Shown piece by piece: positions 20,291 through 30,841 of a stretch of DNA of 64,000 nt. Source of the DNA: Boswellia sacra. Lineage: Eukaryota; Streptophyta; Magnoliopsida; Sapindales; Burseraceae. The number at the start of each line of letters is the position of its first letter. Position 1 is the first letter of the stretch. Below the pieces are notes generated by a model, which saw nothing but the letters and a program-made list of their open reading frames with translations, ran no database searches and was not told the origin of the DNA. The position numbers were made by a program, and so were the translations under genes. The stretch spans positions 1 through 64,000 of the forward strand of contig SNVD02014564.1 in the NCBI GenBank assembly GCA_013180625.2, written 5' to 3'.

Positions 20291-20960
20291 ATAAATCACA
20301 ATCCAAAAAAATGCAGCAGCTCAAAGAACATAGAACAGTCACATGAACTACAACTTCCATCAAGAACAACACCTCCTTCACTTCATAAGCACATAATTTC
20401 ACAAATAATTCATCATCCAAGCAACAAACAATCAATTTAACAATAAATCACATACATTGCAACCCATATCAATTAAAACAACAAAAATAAATAATAAGAT
20501 TCAAGTATAGTGTTAGAAAATCCCTACTTGATTCCAAGCCTATACACCCTTTTTTCTTGTCTTTTTCTTCCTTCTCTCTTTTTCTTCCTTCTCTTTTTCT
20601 TCCTTCTCTTTTTCTTTAGCCTGTAGCACGCTCCTTTTCTATTACAAAAATGAAAGAAAAATACCTTTTTTGAAACCCTAATGTCTCTTATATATACAAG
20701 GCCTTAACCCATGGGCCTAAGTCCACTTACTTCAAATCCAAGCCCGTTTCATCCTTACCAATTCTAACACAAGTCCACAACTATAATCCAACCCAATCAT
20801 CTTTTATTAAATATGGTTTTATAACTATTTCATGGCCTAAAGCCCATCAAATTCAAAAAAATTACTCAAATACCCTTGGGCATAGTTTCTAAAATTTGTA
20901 ATATATACACATATACACACACACACACACACATATTGATACATATTTTGGAATTCTACA

Positions 20961-21835
20961 CAAATAAAATGTTTCAATCAGTGAAATCGTTTGATTTTGT
21001 GTTCGATCTGCATTTGATGAAAGAAATATTAGGAATCACAAATGAGTTGTCACAAGCATGGCAAAGGAAAGATCATGACATTGTTAATGCGATGCACTTA
21101 GTTAGATTATGTAAACAACGACCACAAGATATGAAGGAGAGAGGATGAGATTGCTTACTTCATTAGGTTTCTTCTTTTTGTGTCAAGCTTAGTATTTAGG
21201 TGCCTAAAATGGAGGACAAGTTTCAAATCGATGGGCGATCACAACATAATGCTCAAGAAATCACAAACTTACATCATCATCAAGTTGATCTATTCTATGT
21301 TGCTTTAGATAGACAACTTCGAAAACCAAATAATTGATTCAATAAGGTAAATACCAAGTTACTTCTTTGTTTTACATTTTTAAGTACAAATGGTCCCTTT
21401 GTTGCCTTTCGATAGAAAGAAATTGATATGTTTTATAGAATTTTATCCAAAGGATTTTTCTACATTAGACATTATAGCACTTGAAATTCAACTTGACACT
21501 TATATCATGGATATGCAGTCTAACATTGAGTTTAAAGGATTGAAAGGCATCAATGAGCATGCAAAAAAATTAGTTGAAACAAAAAAAGACAGTGTATTCA
21601 TTAGTGTATTTGTTGGTAGATTAGCATTGACTTTGCCAATTGCCACAGTTACTATAAAAAGGCATTTTCAGTTGTGAACTTTGTGAAGACTAAACTTTAA
21701 AATCGAATAGGAGGTCAATAATTGAGTGATAGCTTAATTGTATACATGGAGAAAGAATTTTTTAGAAGTATCGATAATGAGGATATTATTCAACATTTTT
21801 AAAACATGAAAACATGTCATGGACAATTGCAAATG
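20961..21835 (+). pseudogene. hAT transposase relic (ZMYM1-like)
   Basis: Conserved stretches of the plant hAT family with a C-terminal dimerisation domain appear in several frames: KEILGITNELSQAWQRKDHD (about 21025), then FYPKDFSTLDIIALEIQLD (21430-21490), then KLVETKKDSVF...LALTLPIATVTIKR (21560-21660), and a final block SDSLIVYMEKEF. Stops and frame changes separate them. Element C abuts its left end, so C probably inserted into it; the 5' part would lie outside the window. Confidence 0.75.
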
Positions 21836-23407
21836 TTTTACTTTGATAATGGAGCATTTTGATATTGGACTATAGTCTCATGGTTTGTCCTATGTATGTG
21901 TTTTCCAAGTAAATTTTGTGTCTTTGTTATTGATAAATGTTTTCTAGCTTGCATGAGTTCATTAATTTTATCATTATTGGTCAAAGTTTGCCCCCATTAG
22001 TATAAACTTATGGCTATGCCACTAGATGGATTAATGATGCTACATAGTAGAAATATGTAAATTTATTTATATTTGTATTTAACTCTTATACTATTTTATA
22101 TTTGTTTCTTCAATTTAATTCACCATATTTGATTTTAAATTTGTAGGAAATGTTACGTCAATTAGAGGAGTCAAATGCTCTAGGGGAGATAAAATATTGT
22201 GAGGTTGAAATGTCTCAAAGAACCTTAGAAAGAAATCTAGATATGTTAAAAGATTGGGAGTGCTTATAAAAGGTTATCATGGTCACCCAATGACTTCATC
22301 TACCACTTGTCACAAATTGCTCACTAAGATAGAGACACAACAATCTAAACTATAGACCACCCGATCTAAGTTAGTTGCAATACAATCTTTGATAAGCACA
22401 CAATAGATTGAGATTACCGATTTCAAGGCTACGTTTCAATCAATTGAGTCTTATCTATAGAGTTTGGCTCCTGGTCAGTTTGCTTCGTCATCATCACATA
22501 TATCATCACCACCATCATAGTTATCACTACCATCTTGCTATGTTTTTGGCATGGATATTTTGTGTTAGGATTTTTTTGGCCATATATAATGTGCCTTATA
22601 GGATTCCATTTTACTTTTGTTTGAAGTTTGTATGCATACTTTATATCAATGTAGTATTACACATGTATTTGATTTAATGATGTTTTATCTTACAAATGCA
22701 TTGTGAATCAATTTAAAAAATCAATAAAAAATAATTTATGGAAAACTATGCAAATATCAATGTCAATTTTTTTCAAAAGCCAAAATAATAAAAAATAATA
22801 ATGTGTTGGCTAGGCTAACACACCTTTCAGCTACTAAAATATTTGCCACCAAAAAATTTAGAGGCGTTGAGCCTTTCGCATTTCATGACCAATAATCTAC
22901 ACAAAATACCGATTGCACTTGACCTTTTACGACCAATTTTCGTCACCAAATTATGCAATCAGCTACGAAAAACTTTGTTTTTGGATAGAATATGTTGTGT
23001 CCAAAGTATGGAAGTTTAGGACATTTGTGACTAAATTTCATATATCCAGCAACCAACTTTCGTTGTAGAATGCATTAGGAAAAAGTGGTAGCTAAAGATC
23101 TTGTGGGGGACAAGCTCTTAAGGATGTTTTGCGACGAAATTTCATACATTCAGCAACCAAAATGTCATCGTTGTATCTCATGAATTGGCTACAAAAATTT
23201 GGCAGTAAAATGTCAGCATTTAGCGACCACATATGATTGTCAAATTGTTATATATAGTTAACAACTTTCATCGTTATGTTTTCCATACGAGGTTTTGTTG
23301 ACCATTTAGTAGCCAACTAGATTTTCATTGTTTTATCATTCGATAAACACTTCTTTGTTTATTGCAACCAACTTTTTTGGTCTCGAAAAGTTGTTTTTCT
23401 TGTAGTA
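21836..23407 (+). mobile_element. 3' end of a CACTA (En/Spm) transposon
   Basis: A short coding remnant resembles the C-terminus of plant Ptta/En/Spm transposase (LRQLEESNALGEIKYCEVEM near 22153, GYHGHPMTSS downstream, with stops). Sub-terminal sequence at 22810-23390 is rich in repeated gcaaccaa / agctacgaaaa / cgacgaaatttcat motifs, typical of CACTA ends. The last 14 bases (23394-23407) read ttttcttgtagt plus flanks, the reverse complement of the usual CACTACAAGAAAA terminus with the outermost base changed. The other end is not in the window. Confidence 0.7.
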
Positions 23408-24374
23408 TAAAAGATCTTGCATCAACATGTACCAATCTTAAAAGTGCAACAATCACTTTGCTTTTCTCATTAGGCTATGAATTTGGTTTGAGCTACAACC
23501 AACAAGTAGGGGTCTTGAGTGTAGAAGGAATATTCTCATTCATGATTTGGTAGCATTTAGATCTGCAATAATCAACCATATAAAGTGAAAATACTCTTAT
23601 GAGTCCTTTTAAGTTTTGGTTTCAGTATTTTTAAAGAGACTTAACTTCTGCTACACGTTAAAGAGGAATTATAGTATCACAAATGAAGTAAGCCAAAACA
23701 TTGTTACTCAAGGCATATAAAGAGGTTATTATATGCACCAAAACACTGAAGATGCAACACTAAAAATACATTACTCAAGCTAAATCTAATACAAGAAAGT
23801 AAACCATCAAAATTGGTGAAATTTCCTTTTCTAGATTAAACAAAAAGAACCATACAAGAGCAAAACTCTTTAGGGAAAGACAAAAACAAAATTTTATATT
23901 AGTATTAGAGAATGGCTATGGAATCATGGGATGAAAAGGATGAAATATCTTTCTCATGGAGCCAAAACTTTCTTGTACACCAAAGCCCATATTTGCACAT
24001 GAAAAATAATTGACAACAATAGGATTATTGTGAATATTTGCCGTAGAATAATGGTTCCAACTTTCACCCAAAAGCACACTATTGTCTCTGCCTAGTAATA
24101 GATTATTTCTTCACATAACTTATATGAGCTGTAAAATTACTCGTTGATAGCAACATATAGATATGAGTAAGGCAAGTACAAGTGATATGAATATCCTACT
24201 AAAATAATGTTGAACAAGGGTATCTCTAGTAAGTTATGAATTATGGGTTGCTTATATGTTTATATTATGCTTCATTTGAATATGATAAATATAAATTTGG
24301 TTATGTGTTTATGCTTTGTATTATTTTGACTATATTGATTATACTATGATTAAAATATGTTTTTAAAAATTATT
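23408..24374. other. AT-rich intergenic sequence
   Basis: No coding frame, RNA gene or repeat structure that I can support. Confidence 0.5.
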
Positions 24375-25700
24375 TTGTTATGCGAAAATCCGCAAGTGCA
24401 AAGAATCGAAACAAGTAATATAATGATGAGTGAGTTATTTTTCTCATGAGGATTGGTTATTAACTACTAAAATTAATCTAACTATGATTTTATTTGAATA
24501 ATAATTTAAATAGCAAATTTTAAAAGAACTAATTAACTAAAAAACTGGGATAAAATTAAACATTAAGCAAAGAGATAAGATTTAAACTGAGTTGAGAGAA
24601 ATTCAATGGTAATGAGATCTAGGGTATCAGATTTCACCTAAGTTATCCACTCTATTATTCAATCCAATTTAATTAATGTTCATCAATCTTGTTGCCAACC
24701 AATTTCTCGAAGGTATTTGTTATTCTTTTTCAAGCAATAACAATGTATAACTATGGGGAGAATCACATGTCTATCTCATCTTACAACCTATAATTATCCT
24801 TTAAGCACAAGAAATCATATAGGGTTGCCAAAATCACAATTATATTTCTATCTCATGTGAGTTTATGGTGAATCAATCAAGGACTAATATAAATCAACTT
24901 CTCAATCTAATTTATATCTCAAATCATGCTATAGTTGGCCAGACCACCACAAGCGTTAAACACATGAAAAATTCACTCAACAAGGAATTGAATAAATATC
25001 AATATATTGAATTGAAATAATAGAGCATCAAACTTAGTTACATCCTAACCCTAGAAAAAGGGATTTAGTTTATAATGTAAAGGAAAATAACACAAGAAAA
25101 TCAAGTAGCATTCATAGAGTACAAAGAAGGAAGAAAGACTTAGAGATTTTGAAGATTCCTTGAAGATTCTCCCTTGAATTGTGCTTCCAAGAGTTGTAGC
25201 TTGCTTCCTTGCCTCCTAAGCACCTTTAATGACGCCTATGATACCCTAGAAAAAACCTAAAATATGCTTATTTATATTCTATATGAGAAAGAAGTCGAAT
25301 CCAAGTTAAAATAGGAATCCTAAAATTTTTTAGAATTGCACTTGCGCAGGAGCGCAGCTACAGTGGCACTGGAGTGCCAACTCTCTAGTTCATGAAGCTT
25401 TGTTGTTCTGGATCTAGTGTTGCTACGCCACTTGTGTTACGCTGGAGTGCCAAGTCTTAGAAGTCTGAAGCTCTCCTCTTTTGGCCTTATTTACTCCTAG
25501 TTTTGAAGTGCTTTATTAGGAATCAAATTCCATTCCAAAGAATCTGTAATTAACTAAAATAGCACATTATTTTCTCCTTATTTTACTCAAAACCTACTCA
25601 AAAATTAAATTTAAGGTTTAATAGATTAGTGAATAAAATTTAGTAACATATTTTTAGATATAAAATTAGTTTGCTTACTCAATTATATCTCATATTAGTT
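24375..25700 (-). repeat. Probable solo or degraded LTR related to the Athila/element B class
   Basis: It starts tgttatgcgaaaatccgcaa and shares the layout of element B's LTR: 'aagtaat', then 'catgaggattggtta' (compare cacgaggattgatt in B), then A-rich sequence with Y-shaped 'cctaagttatcc' islands. No adjoining primer site or coding region is visible. The right boundary is uncertain. Confidence 0.4.
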
Positions 25701-25756
25701 TATTGTGATTCCAAATGATGGTGAGTGATGGTTTAAAATCATTTATGGATTTGACA

Positions 25757-25893
25757 ATGGTTAACTCCACTGCAATTTGGTTCTTATAGAATTGGTTATT
25801 AATTTCTCCTTATTTTACTCAAAACCTACTCAAAAATATCATTATGGTTAACTCCGCTGCAATTTGGTTCTTATAGAATTGGTTATTAATTTT
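25757..25893. repeat. Direct duplication of ~50 bp
   Basis: 'ggttaactcc', then 'ctgcaatttggttcttatag' and 'aattggttattaattt' occur at 25757-25805 and again at 25844-25893, with one base changed. The spacer (ctccttattttactcaaaac...) itself repeats 25574-25604, so a local rearrangement copied both pieces. Confidence 0.75.
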
Positions 25894-25900
25894 GTACCAT

Positions 25901-26330
25901 AATAATGATAGTAAGTTTAGTTGTTACTTCCCTGAGTTTAATTAAAAATTAAATAAGTTAGAGCATTTAATACTTTGTGGAGTTACTATCAGTGCATTAA
26001 ATATTTTCTTAATATGGAGGTTTTCTTTATATTATGGTCATTAATATTTTTTTATGATATTTAAGGTAAAAGAGATTATGAATTGTTAGAGGATTATTAA
26101 TTTCTTTATGAGTTTGAAATTTTGTCATGTGAGAATTTTAAATTTTGATAATTGAGTTTTCCTACAATTTTCTTTATTACGTATATTGTTCTTATGCTTT
26201 TTGACCTTCTATTTGTGAGAAAGTTAATATTATCATATTTAAGAGAGCTAGTGGAAGCAATTATAAAAGATGGGGGATATGTTCTCAAAGATGAAATCAA
26301 GTAGAGTGCAAATTTATGAAGAATTTCAAC
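25901..26330. other. AT-rich intergenic sequence
   Basis: Nothing recognisable on either strand. Confidence 0.45.
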
Positions 26331-26902
26331 ATGCTAATTAACTAATTAATTAAATTATCGAGGGGGATATGCTTAAACTCGCAGGGAGTCATCTACGGAA
26401 GTAGCCTAACCTCTGTGATTGGAGATCCCATCAAAGAGGTTCAAGGGGTGGGAACAAGCCAACTCATTAAGCATAACTATATGTACATATCTTGAAGGAG
26501 ATGTGCTTCTACTCATCCTATGGCAAAAGTGCTTATTATATGTGATGTTAGGAAGGATATTTATTCTTAATAAATCTAAAGCTAGAATACTCTTACGAGG
26601 TATAGGTCACATATACCTTTAGAGGTCTCACCTAAGTGAAAGCATCGTGAGAGCCATGACCATGAAAATTAGGCTGCTTTATAAAACTTTCATGAGAATC
26701 AAGATTGAGTGCATGGCTATTAAAGTGCTAACCCTTTATAACCAAGTCTTCATTGATATTATGTGTGTGATAGTTTGAAGTTTAGTAAAAGATTCGAGTT
26801 CAAGATATAGATTACTTAGGTTTTTCAAATGGATGCTATCAACACTAAGTGTGGATTCAAACCCTAAAGGTACCTAAACCCATTACATAACAGAAGGTTG
26901 AT

Positions 26903-26940
<38 letters not shown>

Positions 26941-27031
26941 AGACATAGAGATATATTTTATGTTGATGAGTATTTTTATCTAAATATTTTATTTTATAAA
27001 GCTTTAAAGTTTTAAAACTTTTTGTGGGGGA
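26331..27031 (+). mobile_element. Internal part of a degraded non-autonomous LTR element
   Basis: This GC-richer, non-coding stretch ends in a purine tract (tttgtggggga, 27021-27031) placed directly before an LTR-like sequence. A frame at 26419-26622 is short and without a domain. A CA microsatellite lies at 26906-26937. No 5' LTR copy is visible, so the assignment rests on the purine tract and the LTR-like end. Confidence 0.35.
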
Positions 27032-27592
27032 TAGTTGGAGATAACAAGTTTAAAACTCATATTTTATATTATGAGTTACAAATTTTAATATGAGATTAAT
27101 TTCAAGAGTTACAAATACAATAAAAATGTGAGTTGCAAAACTTATTATTTGTAAGTAACAATTTTTATTACGAACTTTATGGCATAGAAATACAAGAATT
27201 AATTTGTAAGTTACCTAAGTTAGGAGACTACTGTATAAGAGATTCTCAAGGTACTAACACAATAACAATATAATTGAGTGTTTTCTCTTTGTTTTTGAGC
27301 AATCACGATATATGAAGATAGGTTATTTTCTCTAGTGATCATGCTCGTCAAGATGATCGGCTGTGAGCATTGAGTTGTATCTTTGAGCCCTTGAGTACTA
27401 ACATTACTCGTACGAGGGTATGACTCCTTGGCTTTAGGACAATGTCTTTATCATGCCGCCCAAGAGTTCAAACCTTGGATTTCTTATCTCTCTTCTACTT
27501 TTATGTGTTCTTTAATTTTCCTTATTATTTTTTGTATAATATAATTGATATTTGTTTTATTATATTTTGATTTATTATAAATATTCCTAACA
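27032..27592 (+). repeat. LTR-like sequence (561 bp)
   Basis: It starts gttggagataaca just after a purine tract (the first TG is apparently mutated to TA) and ends cctaaca. The interior 'gtatgactccttggctttag' and AT-rich end resemble a copia-type LTR. No second copy is in the window. Confidence 0.4.
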
Positions 27593-27921
27593 ATCCCATC
27601 ATCTTAAAAAAAATGATCTAGTAAGTCAAAATCAACTTGAAAATGCACCCAAGTTATTCCATTCCTTTACAAAAACTTAATTTTAACTCGAGGTTTTTAT
27701 GCTTTGACCATAGAGAGGGGAAATTCCTTAGATATAAAGAATAGATATATGAAGAAGTAAATATTGCATTTTCAAAATCACAATGTAGTAAGAAAAATGG
27801 AAATTAAATCATCTTTCCTAATTTGTATACTTTTGTTTACAATTTTATCCTCCTAAAACTAAAAAATAAGGGTTGAATATTTGAGTGGGCAGGGTAAAAA
27901 TTCAAATAGCACCACTCCTAT
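27593..27921. other. AT-rich intergenic sequence
   Basis: No features that I can support. Confidence 0.4.
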
Positions 27922-27930
27922 TTAATTTAA

Positions 27931-28742
27931 GGGTCAATTTCACAAACCTTCTCAGAAGTTTTCCAAAATCCCACATGATTACCTCTAGTTTTGAAAATTT
28001 TAGAGATACCTTTCTCCGTCAATGACCGTTAAAATACTTTGTTAATATGTGTATAATGTCCACTTTACCCTAGCAATGATCTATGCTTTTGAAGTCCCCA
28101 TGTGAATGTCTTGTCTTTCACCACATTACATCTTGTTGTTTTTGAGAATTGTCTCTCGTAACTTTTTGTTATTCTATTATAATACAAAAATATTATCTCT
28201 TTGCACTTCAGGTGAAATATTCACTCATTTTCGTTCTTATTTCTTTATTCTAACTTGTCTTGCCATTTTCCTTCCTCTTTTCTTTTGTTCCTGGGAAAAA
28301 ATTTGTTGAAGCAAGATGATTACCGACAAGATAATGAATAACGATGTAGGTGGAGAAAGAAAATCAAAATACAACTAGGTGGGTTGCAGAATGGGGAAAG
28401 TTAGACTGGGTATAGTAATTAAGAGAATGGGTAAAGATGGAAAGAGTTGAATAGTTAGAGAGAGAATTTTGAGGATGTGGATGGAAATGAAAAAAAAAAG
28501 AAGTAAATATAACCGAGGTGTGTTTGCCCTAATAAGAAATATAACTATATTGACTTTGGACGTTGGAAATATTTTTTATTTTACTACTCTTCGTTTTTTA
28601 TTTTTTGGACTATTTTACCATCATCGGGTTATAAGCTTTGTAATTGTCATTGATAGAGAGGAGGTATATCAGGGATTTTCAGACCTAAAGGTGGTCATGT
28701 AGTATTTTAGCAAAACTCGGGGGAGGTTTGTAGAATTAACCC
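27931..28742. mobile_element. Mutator-like non-autonomous element (812 bp)
   Basis: Long terminal inverted repeats of about 110 bp: the left end begins GGGTCAATTTCACAAACCT and the reverse complement of the right end begins GGGTTAATTCTACAAACCT. Imperfect pairing continues through the 'ccacatgattacctctag' / 'ctacatgaccacctttag' region. The 9-bp flanks ttaatttaa (27922-27930) and taagtttaa (28743-28751) match at seven of nine positions, fitting a Mutator target duplication. The interior has no transposase and no recognisable captured gene. Confidence 0.8.
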
Positions 28743-29087
28743 TAAGTTTAATTAACAAAATGTCAGGTTTAACATGGGCCAAGGCCCAAACGCATGTTTT
28801 GGGCCAAGTAGGTGACAATTCTATCATGTTCGCGGTGATGTTCTCTTTTCATTCCCTCTCGGTTCTTGAAAGGACTGAAAAGTGAAAGCTATCAGGGGTA
28901 AGGAAGCATAAATAGACTTGATTCAATAGCAGATCATGATACATTATAAAGAGGTACCAATCTTACTATAGAAACTCAAAGCAGGCTATAAGTTGCAATG
29001 CAGCTAATATGTTTGCATTTTGATGTGATTAGAGTACTCATATCATATATATACATATATTCTTCACTCTCACTTCATGTTTTCTAG
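28743..29087 (+). promoter_or_regulatory. Promoter/5' region of the MYCBP-like pseudogene
   Basis: Three closely spaced GGGCC/GGCCC motifs (28776-28780, 28783-28787, 28801-28805; atgggcc, aggccca, tgggcc) resemble plant site II elements of housekeeping promoters. The Mutator-like element sits immediately upstream. A first coding exon with an in-frame ATG should lie here, but I could not find one. Confidence 0.45.
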
Positions 29088-30841
29088 GAAAAAGATGCAA
29101 AGAAGGAAGCTTTTAAGAAGTATTTAGATTCTAATGGCGTTTTTTATGCTCTCACCAAAGGTTCTTACTCTTTTTCACCCCTCACTTAGTTCTCGTTTTT
29201 CTCAATGTTTTATTTATTTTAAATCCAGTAAAGTTAAATTTTTTATGTACTTTTGGTGGCATTTTATGAGCAAAATGACGAGCCTTCATCTGCCCTTGAG
29301 TAAGTTCATTCTAAATCTCTTTTGCTCTTTGAAACAGGGTTACCTAATTGTTTTTAAAAATTAACTTCTTTTTTTTCTTTGGTGGGCAGGTTCATTCAAC
29401 AGAAATTAGGAGGTCCTGTGTGTCTGAATATGAAAAGCTACAAGCTGAATTGTCAGATTTGCAGATGAAATATAATGAACTATGTGCTGCTCACCAAGAA
29501 ACTTGTAAAGAGGTGCCATTTGATTTTCTAATTTGTCCTTAATTTTGCTTATACTATCAACAAAGTTCATGTGTCTTTCTCCTAAGATTATTACTTAGAA
29601 TTGCTGGATCAATGTTTTCGTCTAATTTGACATATTTCTGTTAAATGGGCTCCATATATCTATGGTTTGTATTTTGTGTTTGTCGTTTGATTGAAAATAA
29701 TAATAACAATAACCATAATAATAGAATAAGATGGAATTAGACTCGATTTGAGTTTAGATTTAATGAGTTTTGGGACATGGAGCACATATCTGAGTTAGAT
29801 TGCTTGTATGATATGAATGCATCATACCTATATGATGCATGCATTTCATTTTTGTGCTGCTTTTGATTTTGTAAAATCTTACTACCTGTCTTGCTTTCTC
29901 TTTTGTAGTGAGCATGCCCACACCATCTAATTTTATTTTGATCCTATGTCCTCCCTAAATTACAAAATTCTTTGACATGCTTGTCCATTTGTACTTGTTA
30001 GTTATGTGAAAAGCAGAGGTTGTCCAACATTCGTGCGCAACATATAATGTATTTTGCTAGAATTGAATTGAAACCATGTAAAAGATTAATTTTAGTAGAA
30101 TTGTAACTTTTTTCCCTTAATCAATTTTCAGTTGTTCTTAGAAAACTTTTAGCATTTTAACCACAACAATATTTACTTTCTATAGTGTAGTAGATTTTAC
30201 CATAATAGATGAAATTTTGTACAAAAATTAGCATTTTGAATGGATGTAACTGTTTACCTTTGTTGATATAAGTTGAACAATAGAATTTCAGATATACTTT
30301 GATCATTTGAATTATATATTTTGTTTTCTAGTAGGCTTTACCATGTCATGGCAAGAGACAAAAGAAATGGTTGTACAAATTTCTAGAGTTATTTTTGACA
30401 TGATGATAATTTGCATTCTTGTTTAGTGACATTAAGTACAATAAATTGATTTCCAATGATGTCTTCAATTCTCAAATAAATCTCGGTAGTTGCAAGAGGA
30501 GACATACCATCTCATATCAAGTCATCCAACTTTCTCAATATCATATCCCATTCCATTATAATTTGCAATTTATTCTTCCTTAATTGTTCTAAATAGTAGT
30601 ATCGTAATCTAGTTGTTGTTATTTTATGAGTAACACTTCAGTCTATTGTTTTTTAAGCTCCAAGATCCCTCTACTGTAGGGTTTTGCTTCTTCTGGGGAA
30701 TCTGGTAGTTTTCTAGGAAAACTAACATAATTAATGTTTTCTAACTATGTTTTGTTGCAGCTAAAGGAATTTAAGAATTCTTATAACATGACTTCCGCAA
30801 AAGAAACTACTGAGGGGGAGGCACAAAAGGATGAGCTCTGA
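29088..30841 (+). pseudogene. MYCBP (AMY-1) family gene, degenerate
   Basis: Four exon-like blocks match the small coiled-coil MYCBP family of plants and animals. 29088-29160 encodes EKDAKKEAFKKYLDSNG. 29248-29299 encodes VAFYEQNDEPSSALE. 29390-29512 encodes IQQKLGGP, then EYEKLQAELSDLQMKYNEL. 30761-30841 is the C-terminus, ending in TGA. Donor sites (GT at 29161, 29300, 29513) and acceptors at 29388-29389 and 30759-30760 are intact. Defects: the second block is preceded by ATG instead of an AG acceptor; the third has a one-base shift between IQQKLGGP and EYEKL; the first exon with a start codon was not found. Conserved LD in the first block reads FY. I infer a recent pseudogene. Confidence 0.8.

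Larger units (their letters stand above)
13329..20960 (-). mobile_element. LTR retrotransposon C (Ty3/gypsy, Tekay-like chromovirus), broken by element A
   Basis: On the minus strand: 5' LTR 20960-18776 (2185 bp), primer site 18772-18761, gag, protease, RT, RNase H, integrase, C-terminal chromodomain-like region, then the 3' LTR from 13926 leftward. The 3' LTR stops abruptly at 13329, where element A begins. The matching point in the intact LTR is 20549 (both continue ctatacaccc), so A inserted into C's LTR. Stops and frameshifts in every coding block make it inactive. Confidence 0.92.
18776..20960 (-). repeat. 5' LTR of element C (2185 bp)
   Basis: Bounded by TG (18776) and CA (20960) on the plus strand, next to the primer site at one end and matching 13329-13926 at the other. 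It contains two internal tandem arrays (see 19311-19495 and 19805-20290) and a CA microsatellite at 20906-20933. Confidence 0.9.
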
